Positions 23,489-32,737 of a stretch of 35,228 nt of DNA are shown one piece after another. The DNA comes from Actinomycetes bacterium (GTDB lineage: Bacteria; Actinomycetota; Acidimicrobiia; Acidimicrobiales; Bog-793): positions 15,287-50,514 of the forward strand of contig JAKBPI010000018.1 of the NCBI GenBank assembly GCA_021829645.1, read 5' to 3'. Every line of letters begins with the position of its first letter. Positions within the stretch are counted from its first letter, which is position 1. A program made the translations under genes and the position numbers. Below the pieces are notes generated by a model. That model was not told the DNA's origin. It made no database searches and saw only the letters and a list, made by a program, of their open reading frames with translations.

Positions 23489-25068
23489 GCGGTACCGACG
23501 ATACTTTTTCCCAAAAAGATGGCTATTTGCCTGAACCCCAGTTGCTGAGTGCTATTTTACAAAAAGCCTCAACGATAAACAGCCTTTCTGCTCCCATCAT
23601 GCCAGACAAAGACGCTTTGATTACATCTCTTAGCAGTGACTCGCGTCAGGCCTCAAACGGTTCGCTATTTTTTGCCATACCGGGCCAAAACAGTGACGGA
23701 CACGATTTTGTGGCAGAAGCCGTCAAAAACGGAGCGGTAGCCGCGGTGGTAGAGAAGCTCTTGCCGCTAGAAATAGCCCAACTGGTAGTTGCCTCTGTCA
23801 GAGAGTATATAGGCCCATTGGCTGATATTTTTTACGGCAGGCCATCGCAGAAACTGGAATTGGTCGGCATCACAGGGACTAACGGCAAAACTACGACTTG
23901 TCACCTACTGCATGCATGTCTTGAAGCCCATAGGTCACCGGCGGGGAAAATAGGTACAATAGAAAACCGAATCGGAGATTTTTGTACTCCGGCCTCGCTC
24001 ACGACTCCTGAGGCTATAGAGCTGCAGCAGTTGCTCTATATGATGGAGCAAAACAACGTTTCTCAGGCCGTCGTCGAAGTCTCGTCACATGCCTTAGACA
24101 TGCATAGGGTAGCCGCCGTGGAATTCGATGTGGGAATATTCCTCAACATGACGCCAGAACATCTTGAATACCACAAAACCATGGAAGCTTACTTTGAGGC
24201 AAAATCAAAACTTTTCAAAAAAGGGGTCTGCAAACACGGAATAGTTTGTGTTGATGATGTTTGGGGTCAGAAACTGGCCTCGACGGCAGAGATACCTGTA
24301 ACGACATTCGGATTCGATAGATCTTCCGATGTGAGAGTTGAAGCAATCGACAAAGGGCTGGATGGTACGGATGTCATCATATCCGGACTAATGGGTGACG
24401 TGACCGTCAAATCCAAGCTGGTCGGCACGGTAAATGCCCTAAACATTACCGCTACCTATATAGCGGCAACAATTTTAGGCATAGACAAGTCTCTACTGAT
24501 TGACACCCTAGAGATATGCACCGCTCCGCCGGGTCGCTTCGAAATAGTAAGCGGGAAAGCCCCTTATCTTGCTGTCGTAGATTACGCCCACACCCCAGAC
24601 GCACTTGCTGCACTTATCAGAACTACCAGGAATATTTTACCCCCCTCGGGCAAAATCACCGTGGTATTGGGAGCCAGAGGGCACAGATTTGCAGCCAAAC
24701 GCTCCCTGATGGGTGAAACAGCCGAGACCACTGAAAGCGTTATCTATACAACAGACAGTCCGGGGGATGAAGATCCAATGACGATAGTGAAAGATATGAT
24801 CGGACAAAGACACGGGCATCTAAGCACAATTGACAACCACACGCAATGCTGCAATATCTGTATCGAACTGGACCGTCGTCAAGCAATAGAGCGTGCAGTA
24901 GCCGCGGCGAACCCCGGTGATGCGATCTTGATCACGGGACGGGGACACGAGACTTCACAAAAAATTGGAAGTCTGAGGGTTTCCTTGGATGATAGGTCCG
25001 TTGCCAAAGCAGCCGTCGCCCGACGTCTGGAGGAAGACTTACCAAGAGCTGCACAGGTTTCAATATGA
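23485..25068 (+). CDS. murE: MurE-like UDP-MurNAc-tripeptide ligase, non-canonical specificity motif
   Basis: 527 residues with the three Mur-ligase domains. The N-terminal UDP-binding part has S-S-D-S-R, the central ATPase has G-T-N-G-K135-T-T, L-T-T-P-E-A and E-V-S-S-H-A-L, and the carbamylated-Lys segment is A-K-S-K-L-F. The C-terminal domain differs from DAP-adding enzymes: the D-N-P-R motif is D424-S-P-G, so Asn and the DAP-contacting Arg are gone, and G-G-D-R-D-x-x-K-R is read as A-R-G-H-R-F-A-A-K-R. It is not next to other division/cell-wall genes but between DUF2142 and a GT2, with 4-nt overlaps at both ends. It may be the MurE of this organism with altered third-residue choice, or a paralogue acting on another substrate. 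Confidence 0.8.
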   Translation: MSGTDDTFSQKDGYLPEPQLLSAILQKASTINSLSAPIMPDKDALITSLSSDSRQASNGSLFFAIPGQNSDGHDFVAEAVKNGAVAAVVEKLLPLEIAQLVVASVREYIGPLADIFYGRPSQKLELVGITGTNGKTTTCHLLHACLEAHRSPAGKIGTIENRIGDFCTPASLTTPEAIELQQLLYMMEQNNVSQAVVEVSSHALDMHRVAAVEFDVGIFLNMTPEHLEYHKTMEAYFEAKSKLFKKGVCKHGIVCVDDVWGQKLASTAEIPVTTFGFDRSSDVRVEAIDKGLDGTDVIISGLMGDVTVKSKLVGTVNALNITATYIAATILGIDKSLLIDTLEICTAPPGRFEIVSGKAPYLAVVDYAHTPDALAALIRTTRNILPPSGKITVVLGARGHRFAAKRSLMGETAETTESVIYTTDSPGDEDPMTIVKDMIGQRHGHLSTIDNHTQCCNICIELDRRQAIERAVAAANPGDAILITGRGHETSQKIGSLRVSLDDRSVAKAAVARRLEEDLPRAAQVSI

Positions 25069-26093
25069 CACAAAATCACGGAACTGTTTCCGTGTTGATT
25101 CCAGCCCACAACGCCGAACTTACCGTACTGGACACGCTGCAATCTGTCCTGTCACAAACTTACCCCATCGGAGAAATTATTGTAGTTGTCGACGTATCCA
25201 CAGACAAGACCTTGGAAATTATCAAGTCCGTAGCAGTCGATCCGAGTGCTTTTTGTGCACAGGAGCGAGATAGTGCAGACCTACCGGAAATAAAAATTAT
25301 CGAAACAGAATTTGGCAGCCCGTCATTAGCCAGGAATGCGGCCATCAAAATAGCCGGCGGTGACTTTATATGCTTTCTTGACGCTGATGACATTTGGACC
25401 AAAAACAAAACTTTACTGCAAATCAATTGCCTGATAGATAGCGATTGCGCCATTGCCTGTAGCCAGTGGACTTCTTCTCTCAAAAGCCTGAATGAAACGC
25501 TCGACTATTCGTCAAAGGACACAGACATTGTCACCTACAGCGATCTGTTGGTCTTAAACAGATTTCAGACCTCCACCGTGATGATGAAACGTACTTGTCT
25601 TGAAAAAACAGGGTATTTTGCTGCGGAATTTGACGGTGCCGAAGATTGGGAATTCTGGATTCGGGCGGCCAAGACAAGCGATATAGCCAGAATCAATGCC
25701 GAGCTTGTCTATTACCGAGACAACGCTGCCGGCTATAGCAAGAACCTAAAGAGGCACTATCTGGCGGTAAAAAAAATAATCAAAGATGAACTACCCAAAG
25801 AAAAAAACGAAAAAAAGAATCTTATCTATGCCAATTGCCCCGGGACGGAAAATAAAGAAGCACTTTGTATAGAAGAAATAAGAGCTTGGCACTACTTACG
25901 TTTTATCGTGGCGTTCTTGCTGATAAAAGACTACAAAAATTCCTTTTCGACACTCGGGGATCTGGTAAAAAACTCAAAGCCGATAGCCGTGCTGCCGGCA
26001 ATACGTAAATTGCTTTATCCGTTTTTAAAGCATCGCTTCACTAAGCGCTCACTCGTAAGCCAACAGACATCCGGTCAACAACTGCCCGCATAG
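25065..26093 (+). CDS. GT2-family glycosyltransferase
   Basis: 342 residues with a GT-A domain: V-S-V-L-I-P-A-H-N-A-E near residue 8, V-V-V-D-V-S-T-D as nucleotide-binding acidic site, A-R-N-A-A-I, and F-L-D-A-D-D-I-W, which holds the metal-binding DxD. A later E-D-W-E-F-W segment with G-A-E-D-W is typical of the acceptor/base region. The C-terminal 120 residues are basic with a weak hydrophobic patch and may associate with the membrane. It overlaps the MurE-like gene by 4 nt, so it is the third gene of the coupled operon. Sugar donor and acceptor are unknown. Confidence 0.85.
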   Translation: MTQNHGTVSVLIPAHNAELTVLDTLQSVLSQTYPIGEIIVVVDVSTDKTLEIIKSVAVDPSAFCAQERDSADLPEIKIIETEFGSPSLARNAAIKIAGGDFICFLDADDIWTKNKTLLQINCLIDSDCAIACSQWTSSLKSLNETLDYSSKDTDIVTYSDLLVLNRFQTSTVMMKRTCLEKTGYFAAEFDGAEDWEFWIRAAKTSDIARINAELVYYRDNAAGYSKNLKRHYLAVKKIIKDELPKEKNEKKNLIYANCPGTENKEALCIEEIRAWHYLRFIVAFLLIKDYKNSFSTLGDLVKNSKPIAVLPAIRKLLYPFLKHRFTKRSLVSQQTSGQQLPA

Positions 26094-26218
26094 TCATCTC
26101 GCTGCTGCAGAATTTGTCCTTATGAAACCGATTTTGAATGAAACCGCGTATAACATAGGTATGTCGATACGGCTTGACATCGGTGCAACTTTGTCTACCA
26201 AGAAAAAGGTCAATAAAG

Positions 26219-29200
26219 ATGACACATAAAGCATTTAGAAAAGTCCTGGTTGCCAACAGAGGGGAAATAGCCATCAGGGCATTTAGAGCTTTACATGAAC
26301 TCGGGATCAGATCGGTTGCCATTTACCCATACGAAGACAGGCACTCCCTACACAGGCAAAAAGCAGACGAGAGTTACGAAATAGGCGAGCGTGGACATCC
26401 GGTAAGGGCCTATCTTGACGTAGATCTCATTGTCAACTTGGCAAAACGCGTTGGGGCCGATGTCATCTATCCCGGTTACGGATTTTTGTCAGAAAACCCA
26501 CTGCTCAGCGAAGTCTGTAAGAAAAACGGAATAACCTTTGTCGGACCGGATCCCGAAGTTCTCACTTTGGCCGGCAATAAAATCAGCGCTATCCAGGCAG
26601 CCAAGGCAGCCGGACTACCTACATTAAAAAGCTCGCCACAGGGACTGAGCGGCGAAGAACTCATCGCTGCAGCAGAAGAAATAGGTTACCCCGTCTTTGT
26701 GAAAGCTGCCGCCGGAGGGGGTGGCAGAGGCCTCAGGAAAGTCACTTCCAGAAAGCAACTTGAGGACGCCATCGAATCGGCTTCCAGGGAAGCGGCTTCA
26801 GCTTTCGGCGACTCGACACTTTTTATAGAAGAGGCTCTAGAAAATGCTCACCATATCGAAGTCCAAATACTTGCCGACTCTCAAGCAAACGTCATACATC
26901 TTTTTGAACGCGACTGCTCCATCCAAAGACGCCACCAAAAAGTTATCGAAATAGCCCCCGCCCCCGTTTTACACCCACAACTGAGAGAAAAAATATGTGC
27001 AGATGCTGTCAAATTTGCCAAATCTCTCAACTACACGGGTGCCGGAACCGTAGAGTTTTTAGTGCAAAATGTAGAAGATTTCGACAATTCTCGCTATGTC
27101 TTCATCGAAATGAATCCTCGCGTTCAGGTAGAGCACACCGTAACGGAAGAGGTAACGCAGGTAGACATCGTACAGTCGCAAATTCTCATAGCAGCCGGTC
27201 ACGACTTGGCAGAACTGGGGCTTACGCAGGACTCCATCAGACTGCTCGGTTCTGCCGTACAGTGCAGGGTAACCGCCGAAGACCCCGAACACGATTTCAG
27301 ACCAGACACGGGGGTCATCACCACCTACAGGGTGCCGGGCGGATCGGGAATACGCCTCGACGAAGGAACCACTCTGGGTACGGAAGTTTTGCCTTTTTTC
27401 GATTCGTTATTAGGCAAAGTGACCTGTCGCGGTCGCAACTTTACGGAAGCAGTCGACAGAGCAAGACGAGCTTTGGCAGAGATGCGCATCCGCGGGATAA
27501 AAACCAACATAGGATACCTGCTGGCTATTTTGGATGACGACGACTTCAAAGCAGGTAACATCTCAACCTCATTTATAGAATCCAAGCCGGAGTTGCTCCG
27601 CATCAGACAAAGCGCCGACAGGGGTACCAAGCTCCTTACCTATGTAGCAGAAACCACAGTGAATCGCCCATTCGGCCCACCTCCCACAGCAGGAGACCCC
27701 AGAGATTTGCTGCCTAAAGTCAACCGGGATACTACCGTCCCACCCGCCGGATCCAAACAGGCTTTACAGGAGCTAGGCCCACAAGAGTTTGCCAGGAACT
27801 TACGAAACTCCCAAAAAATTGCCGTTACTGACACAACTTTTCGTGATGCGCATCAATCACTTCTTGCTACCAGAATGCGAACATTTGACATGCTGGCAGT
27901 GGCAAAACACATTTCCTTCCAGCTGCCCGAACTCTTTTCTCTGGAATGCTGGGGAGGAGCGACTTTTGACACCGCACTCAGATTTCTAAAAGAAGACCCT
28001 TGGGAAAGACTTGACTCCCTGAGAAAATCCGTCCCCAATATCTGTTTGCAGATGCTGATCAGAGGCCGCAACACCGTAGGTTATACCCCCTATCCCGATA
28101 AGGTAGCAAAATACTTTGTAGCTGAGGCGGCCAAAACCGGCGTAGACATCTTCAGAATATTTGATGCACAAAATGACGTTGAACAAATCAGACCTGCCGT
28201 AGAGGCCGTATTGGAAACTGACTCGATAGCCGAAGGAACTCTCTGTTATACAGGCAACCTGGCTGATCCCAACGAAGACTTTTACAATTTAGATTACTAT
28301 CTAAGATTAGCTGAACGGATTGCCGCAACCGGAGTGCATATTTTATGCATAAAAGACATGGCCGGGCTGCTTAGGCCAAAGGCTGCAAAAATATTGGTTG
28401 CCGCATTGCGAGAGCGCTTCGACCAGCCCGTGCACTTACACACTCACGACACGGCAGGTGGGCAACTGGCAACTTATCTTGCCGCCATTTCAGCAGGAGT
28501 GGATGCCATTGACGGAGCTATGGCGCCTTTGGCCGGCACCACAAGTCAGCCGGCGCTGTCGTCAATAGTTGCTGCAACTGCTAATGAAGATTTTGCTTCC
28601 GGTATCGACTTGCAAACCTTACTTGACTTAGAACCCTATTTTGAAGCCGTCAGAAAATTATATAAGCCTTTTGAAAGCGGACTCAATTCCCCGACAGGCC
28701 GAGTATACCGACATGAAATACCGGGCGGACAAATTACTAACTTACGACAGCAGGCCATTTCTTTAGGCCTCGGTAATATAATTGATGACATCGAGGACCT
28801 TTACGCACAAGTAGACAAACTCTTCGGCAGGATCGTAAAAGTTACCCCCACTTCTAAAGTGGTTGGAGATTTGGCTCTACACCTCGCCGCTCAGGGAACC
28901 AGCGTAGAAGAGCTGGAACAAAACCCGGAGAAGTTCTCTCTACCGGAATCCGTCATAGGATTCCTGGCAGGTGAACTGGGTACGCCTCCTGGCGGATGGC
29001 CAGAGCCTTTCCGTAGTCGCGCTCTTGCCAACAGGACATATACACTGCCATCTCAGGAACTTAGTCCACAGCAGGAAGAAATATTAGAAGGCGCTACCGT
29101 CAAACAAGGGCTTTCCGAGCTACTCTTCCCTTCCCCGGCAAAAGAGTATCGACAATCTCATGATCACTTTGGCAACCTGTCGCTTTTGCCAAGCAAGGCT

Positions 29201-29632
29201 TTTTTCTTCGGACTCGATTTAGGAGAAGAGGTCGAAGTAGAACTGGAGCCGGGGCTTGACATCTTTTTGTCGGTAGATGCAGTCTCTGAACCGGACGAAC
29301 GGGGATTTAGGAATGCTTTTTGCCGTCTCAACGGTAGACCGCGTATTGTAGCGGTGAAAGATTTTTCCGTCGTATCTTCAAAGCCCAGTGGTGAGAAGGC
29401 CAATCCGGACGATCCCTGTCAGATCGCTGCCCCCTTCTCCGGTGTGGTAACAGTTCACGTAAAATCAAACGCTAAACTGGAAGCAGGAGACATCGTAGCT
29501 ACTATTGAAGCGATGAAAATGGATGCAAAAATAACCACTTCTGTTGCTGGTATAGTGCAAAGAGTAGTGGTCCCAGAAACAGCCACTGTGCAGGCAGGAG
29601 ATCTCTTGGTGCTTTTGACAAAAGTACCTTAA
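26219..29632 (+). CDS. pyc: Pyruvate carboxylase
   Basis: Carboxylates pyruvate to oxaloacetate with ATP and bicarbonate. From ATG 26219 (AAAAGGT lies 9 nt upstream; the frame extends to TTG 26174 but that is likely not used) it has 1137 residues. Biotin carboxylase domain first (A-N-R-G-E-I-A-I near residue 12, G-G-G-G-R-G ATP-grasp loop, E-M-N-P-R-V-Q-V-E-H), then carboxyltransferase (D-T-T-F-R-D-A-H-Q-S near 535, with E-C-W-G-G-A and H-T-H-D-T metal site), then the biotinyl domain with biotin Lys about K1100 in E-A-M-K-M. All key residues are intact. It consumes biotin, whose early steps are encoded 17 kb upstream. Confidence 0.97.
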   Translation: MTHKAFRKVLVANRGEIAIRAFRALHELGIRSVAIYPYEDRHSLHRQKADESYEIGERGHPVRAYLDVDLIVNLAKRVGADVIYPGYGFLSENPLLSEVCKKNGITFVGPDPEVLTLAGNKISAIQAAKAAGLPTLKSSPQGLSGEELIAAAEEIGYPVFVKAAAGGGGRGLRKVTSRKQLEDAIESASREAASAFGDSTLFIEEALENAHHIEVQILADSQANVIHLFERDCSIQRRHQKVIEIAPAPVLHPQLREKICADAVKFAKSLNYTGAGTVEFLVQNVEDFDNSRYVFIEMNPRVQVEHTVTEEVTQVDIVQSQILIAAGHDLAELGLTQDSIRLLGSAVQCRVTAEDPEHDFRPDTGVITTYRVPGGSGIRLDEGTTLGTEVLPFFDSLLGKVTCRGRNFTEAVDRARRALAEMRIRGIKTNIGYLLAILDDDDFKAGNISTSFIESKPELLRIRQSADRGTKLLTYVAETTVNRPFGPPPTAGDPRDLLPKVNRDTTVPPAGSKQALQELGPQEFARNLRNSQKIAVTDTTFRDAHQSLLATRMRTFDMLAVAKHISFQLPELFSLECWGGATFDTALRFLKEDPWERLDSLRKSVPNICLQMLIRGRNTVGYTPYPDKVAKYFVAEAAKTGVDIFRIFDAQNDVEQIRPAVEAVLETDSIAEGTLCYTGNLADPNEDFYNLDYYLRLAERIAATGVHILCIKDMAGLLRPKAAKILVAALRERFDQPVHLHTHDTAGGQLATYLAAISAGVDAIDGAMAPLAGTTSQPALSSIVAATANEDFASGIDLQTLLDLEPYFEAVRKLYKPFESGLNSPTGRVYRHEIPGGQITNLRQQAISLGLGNIIDDIEDLYAQVDKLFGRIVKVTPTSKVVGDLALHLAAQGTSVEELEQNPEKFSLPESVIGFLAGELGTPPGGWPEPFRSRALANRTYTLPSQELSPQQEEILEGATVKQGLSELLFPSPAKEYRQSHDHFGNLSLLPSKAFFFGLDLGEEVEVELEPGLDIFLSVDAVSEPDERGFRNAFCRLNGRPRIVAVKDFSVVSSKPSGEKANPDDPCQIAAPFSGVVTVHVKSNAKLEAGDIVATIEAMKMDAKITTSVAGIVQRVVVPETATVQAGDLLVLLTKVP

Positions 29633-29652
29633 AGACTCATCTTAGAGGACTA

Positions 29653-30747
29653 CTAATGATCTGTTTTTAAATCAAATAGAAATTGCCTTATATTTGCATA
29701 ACAGTTATCTAGTTCTTTACTTTCCACAACTTCATGCGGACCGTGAGATAATTCCGCGTTGCCAGGACCAAAATTAGCGGCTGGGATACCTCGTTCTGCA
29801 AAAAAAGCCACGTCTGTCCAACCCAACTTAGCCACAGGCTCCCTGCCGGTTAAATTGACAAGGTGTTGAATTCCTGCTTGAGATAAATGAGGTTTTGCGG
29901 AAGGAGCGGCTTCTTCAATTATCACCTCGTCACCAAACCCATCATCCAAGATATCCGAAAATGTTTCATGCAAAAAGGCGTGAGCCGAATCCGTGTCGAT
30001 ATTGGGAGCAAATCGGTAGCTGATGACGGCAGAGGCCTTATCAGGCACTACGTTTTTCCCCGTTCCGCCTTCTACTTTTACCACTTGTAGAGATTCCGCA
30101 TAAGAAAGACCGTCTACAAGTATTTCACGACGACCAAAAGAACTGACGCGTTCGATAACCTTGGCAATCCGGTGTATGGCATTTACTCCCGTCCATGGCC
30201 GTGCACTATGGGCAGATTTGCCACCCATCGTTAGCACAACCCTCATAACCCCTTGGCAGCCCAACTCCACATGTCCGTTGGTCGGTTCAAGCAGAATGGC
30301 TAAATCTCCCTTCAATAGCTCGGGGGCCACTCGTTCTATTTCCAGTAGACCAGAATCAAGCCTTTTAACCTCTTCTTTTGCATAAAAAATAAATGCAGTA
30401 TCCACGGGGAAATCCTCGGCTTCGGCCGCCAATTTTATCATCACGGCTAAGCCACCTTTCATATCCACGCTCCCCCTACCCGCAACAGCACCAGACGCAA
30501 GAGATGGCTCAATCCCGGCTATAGGTACCGTATCCAGATGACCCGCCAATAGTATTTTATGATTTGCACCCCGGTTGATAGTGACTACTACATTGTTATC
30601 TATCCTTTGGATTTGCAAAAACGAGTACCGTGAAAGCAGATCCTCCACAAAATCAGCTACCGCCTCTTCCTGATAGCTCACGGAGGGGATTGTTACCAGC
30701 CGATAAGTAAGTTCAGTCAAGTTATGCACGTCTGCGACATGAGTCAT
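29653..30747 (-). CDS. dapE: Succinyl-diaminopimelate desuccinylase, actinobacterial type
   Basis: Releases succinate from N-succinyl-LL-DAP, the second-to-last step to meso-DAP. An M20 metallopeptidase-fold enzyme of 364 residues with G-H-L-D-T-V-P (first metal site), G-R-G-S-V-D-M-K-G-G (bridging Asp), A-K-E-E-V (catalytic Glu and metal Glu) and E-L-S-H-G-P-H-E near the C terminus (final His ligand). The shape fits the actinobacterial DapE group better than the E. coli one. GTG 30750 and ATG 30747 are both possible; ATG is given. It follows dapD by 45 nt on the same strand, so both are probably one operon, convergent with pyc. Confidence 0.85.
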   Translation of the reverse strand: MTHVADVHNLTELTYRLVTIPSVSYQEEAVADFVEDLLSRYSFLQIQRIDNNVVVTINRGANHKILLAGHLDTVPIAGIEPSLASGAVAGRGSVDMKGGLAVMIKLAAEAEDFPVDTAFIFYAKEEVKRLDSGLLEIERVAPELLKGDLAILLEPTNGHVELGCQGVMRVVLTMGGKSAHSARPWTGVNAIHRIAKVIERVSSFGRREILVDGLSYAESLQVVKVEGGTGKNVVPDKASAVISYRFAPNIDTDSAHAFLHETFSDILDDGFGDEVIIEEAAPSAKPHLSQAGIQHLVNLTGREPVAKLGWTDVAFFAERGIPAANFGPGNAELSHGPHEVVESKELDNCYANIRQFLFDLKTDH

Positions 30748-30792
30748 CACAATACACTTTCGGAAATCAAAAATAACACCTGTGGTAGATTA

Positions 30793-31617
30793 TCAGCTTG
30801 CCGACACTCCGTTAAGCCTGAGAATTTCATTTAGCTGAGCCTTATCGTAACGCTCACCTTCCGTCAAGTGTCTGATAATCAAGACACATGGCAGATAGAA
30901 TTCACCACCTGTATATTGCCTTTTCCGAGAAGCTCCAATGGCTACACACCACGGAGGTATTTTCCCTCTGGAAACTTCTTCACCGTTAAAAGAATCTATC
31001 ACCGGGATAGCAGGGTTTAGGATAGTACCTTCTCCCACGACTGAGCCTTTTCCGACTCTGGCACCTTGTGTAATCATACAGCGACTACCTATCATGACGT
31101 CATCTTCGATGACGACAGGCACAGCATTGGCTGGTTCCAGAACGCCTCCTATGCCTACACCCCCGGCCAAGTGGACCCTGTCACCTATCTGAGCACAGGA
31201 ACCCACGGTGGCCCATGTGTCCACCATGGTGTCGGCTCCGACACGGGCTCCTATGTTGACATAGCTGGGCATCAAAATAGCCCCTTTTTCGATAAAAGAC
31301 CCGTATCTGGCAGACGCCCCCGGCACTACGCGCACACCCTTTTCCCTGTAGTTAGTCTTGAGCGCCAACTTATCAAAATACTCAAAAGGCCCGACTTCAT
31401 ACGGTTGCAGTTCAGAAATTCTGAATAAAAGCAAAATAGCTTGTTTGATCCATTCGTTTACTACCACTTCTTCTTTGGAATCGATTTCTGCCACACGCAA
31501 CGTTCCATTATCCAAAAGATCAATAGTTTCATGAATCGGGCGTACTAAATCTTTATCATGGATGTCCAGAGAATCTCTGTTTTCCCATAATTGTCCAATC
31601 TCAGATTCTAAATTCAT
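30793..31617 (-). CDS. dapD: Tetrahydrodipicolinate N-succinyltransferase, E. coli-like type
   Basis: Transfers succinyl from succinyl-CoA to tetrahydrodipicolinate, committing DAP synthesis to the succinylase route. 274 residues with an N-terminal helical domain and a left-handed beta-helix of hexapeptide repeats; the family core is clear in R-Y-G-S-F-I-E-K-G, L-M-P-S-Y-V-N-I-G-A, T-M-V-D-T-W-A-T-V-G-S-C-A-Q-I-G and G-G-V-L-E-P. GAGG 5 nt before the ATG at 31617 is a good ribosome-binding site. This layout matches the shorter DapD typical of proteobacteria, whereas many actinobacteria carry a longer variant. It is the first gene of the dapD-dapE pair. Confidence 0.95.
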   Translation of the reverse strand: MNLESEIGQLWENRDSLDIHDKDLVRPIHETIDLLDNGTLRVAEIDSKEEVVVNEWIKQAILLLFRISELQPYEVGPFEYFDKLALKTNYREKGVRVVPGASARYGSFIEKGAILMPSYVNIGARVGADTMVDTWATVGSCAQIGDRVHLAGGVGIGGVLEPANAVPVVIEDDVMIGSRCMITQGARVGKGSVVGEGTILNPAIPVIDSFNGEEVSRGKIPPWCVAIGASRKRQYTGGEFYLPCVLIIRHLTEGERYDKAQLNEILRLNGVSAS

Positions 31618-31784
31618 AAGACCTCACTTAAAAAATAATCCTAAAACACGATAAGAAAAAGGCTTTTTCTACCTTATACTGCCCATATCACGCCAGTGAT
31701 TATAGCACGAAAGGGATTAAAAACACCAAGGATTGCTTAACGCAACTCAACAGAAAATGATACTTGACAATCCCGTAATGTTAG

Positions 31785-31808
31785 TACGGAGAAAGCAGTT
31801 TCTCCGTA
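31785..31808. other. 10-bp perfect hairpin
   Basis: TACGGAGAAA (31785-31794) pairs exactly with TTTCTCCGTA (31799-31808) around a GCAG loop. It is in the 275-bp spacer between dapD (divergent, leftward) and the membrane-protein pair (rightward), about 85 bp before the latter. A TTGACA at 31764 could be a -35, but no partner -10 at the right spacing is visible. There is no clear T tract, so a 5' leader stem is as likely as a terminator. Confidence 0.55.
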
Positions 31809-31892
31809 TTGTATACAATCAGATCTTTGTCAGATTTGCAATAAAAAGTCTTTTGAGTGGGAAGGAAAAGCTTTTTACACTAGGCTTTAAGT

Positions 31893-32357
31893 GTGGCGTA
31901 TTCAAAATGGTTTAGCAAAAGAGCCCTGATATTCCACCTTGCCATTATTGTTTGGTTTCCCGGTTGTCTAGTAGCTGCTTGGTGGCAGATTACCGTGGCC
32001 TTGGCCGGAGACAGTCTGGGGTGGTTGTACTCAGTAGAGTGGCCTGTCTTTGCCATTTTTGGAGCAGTTTTTTGGTGGAACCTTATACATGACGATCCAG
32101 AGCAAACCGGGCACAAAGGACTCATACTTGCCAAAAAGCGTTTGGTGGAATCAAATTCAAGCTCCTCTCCCGCCCAAGGCATTGTGACTGAAGGGGTATC
32201 TTCTCATGATACGGAACAGGATCTAGACCTAAGATTATCCGGAATTGACGTAGAGAATATTCGCCGCATTGCCCAAGAAGACGAAGATATGGCTGCCTAT
32301 AATGAATACTTGGCTCAGTTTAAAGCGCCGAGAACCAATAAGGACGATATCAAATGA
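31893..32357 (+). CDS. Two-helix membrane protein with acidic C-terminal tail
   Basis: 154 residues from a GTG at 31893. Two hydrophobic segments (about 12-35 and 45-62) contain the pattern W-F-P-G-C-L-V-A-A-W-W-Q and E-W-P-V-F, followed by W-W-N-L-I-H-D, which I know from conserved small actinobacterial membrane proteins of no assigned function. The remaining 85 residues are polar and acidic (E-D-E-D-M-A-A-Y-N). Its stop overlaps the next start by 4 nt (ATGA), so the pair is translationally coupled. The ATG choice and the 60-residue overlapping frame upstream were weighed; the GTG matches the hydrophobic start best. Confidence 0.7.
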   Translation: MAYSKWFSKRALIFHLAIIVWFPGCLVAAWWQITVALAGDSLGWLYSVEWPVFAIFGAVFWWNLIHDDPEQTGHKGLILAKKRLVESNSSSSPAQGIVTEGVSSHDTEQDLDLRLSGIDVENIRRIAQEDEDMAAYNEYLAQFKAPRTNKDDIK

Positions 32358-32728
32358 CAGCTGCGTTAACCCGTTACAGGATTATGGCCTACACAGTGGG
32401 AGTTATGCTTCTGATCCTGTGCGCTGTGGGACTTCCTCTGCAATACGTATGGAATAACAAAGAAGTCGTTGCGGTAGTCGGCCCCATACATGGGATACTG
32501 TACATCATTTATTTGATAGCAGCTTACGACTTAGCCAGGAGAGCGCGCTTTACCATAGCAGAAATGCTGGCTATGATCTGTGCCGGTTTCTTCCCTTTTC
32601 TGGCCTTTTACATAGAACACCTTGTTGTCCAAGACGTCAAACAAGCTTTAGCAGAAAACAGAACCGAAAGCAGTTTTTCTTTTCTCAATCGAATTTTCAA
32701 AAAAAGCAAGACTACGACAAGTCAGTAA
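32354..32728 (+). CDS. DUF3817-family membrane protein
   Basis: 124 residues with three hydrophobic segments (about 9-27, 38-60, 70-92). It shows the family pattern Y-R-I-M-A-Y-T-V-G-V-M-L-L then L-P-L-Q-Y-V-W, then V-G-P-I-H-G-I-L-Y-I-I-Y-L with the intramembrane His, and F-F-P-F-L-A-F-Y-I-E-H near the end. DUF3817 proteins are common in actinobacteria; the function is unknown. It starts within the stop of the previous gene, which argues that the two products are made in step and may form a complex. The gene ends 9 nt from the convergent flippase stop. Confidence 0.85.
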   Translation: MTAALTRYRIMAYTVGVMLLILCAVGLPLQYVWNNKEVVAVVGPIHGILYIIYLIAAYDLARRARFTIAEMLAMICAGFFPFLAFYIEHLVVQDVKQALAENRTESSFSFLNRIFKKSKTTTSQ

Positions 32729-32737
32729 TTCAAAAAT

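Noticed and set aside
26174-26179. TTGACA as -35 of pyc
   Set aside because: No -10 at an acceptable distance; the hexamer overlaps the upstream part of the frame only by chance.
26995-27537. 180-residue Arg-rich frame inside pyc
   Set aside because: Out-of-frame shadow of the biotin carboxylase domain.
31733-31915. 60-residue rightward frame before the membrane pair
   Set aside because: TTG start, basic random-looking composition, spans the hairpin and overlaps the next gene.
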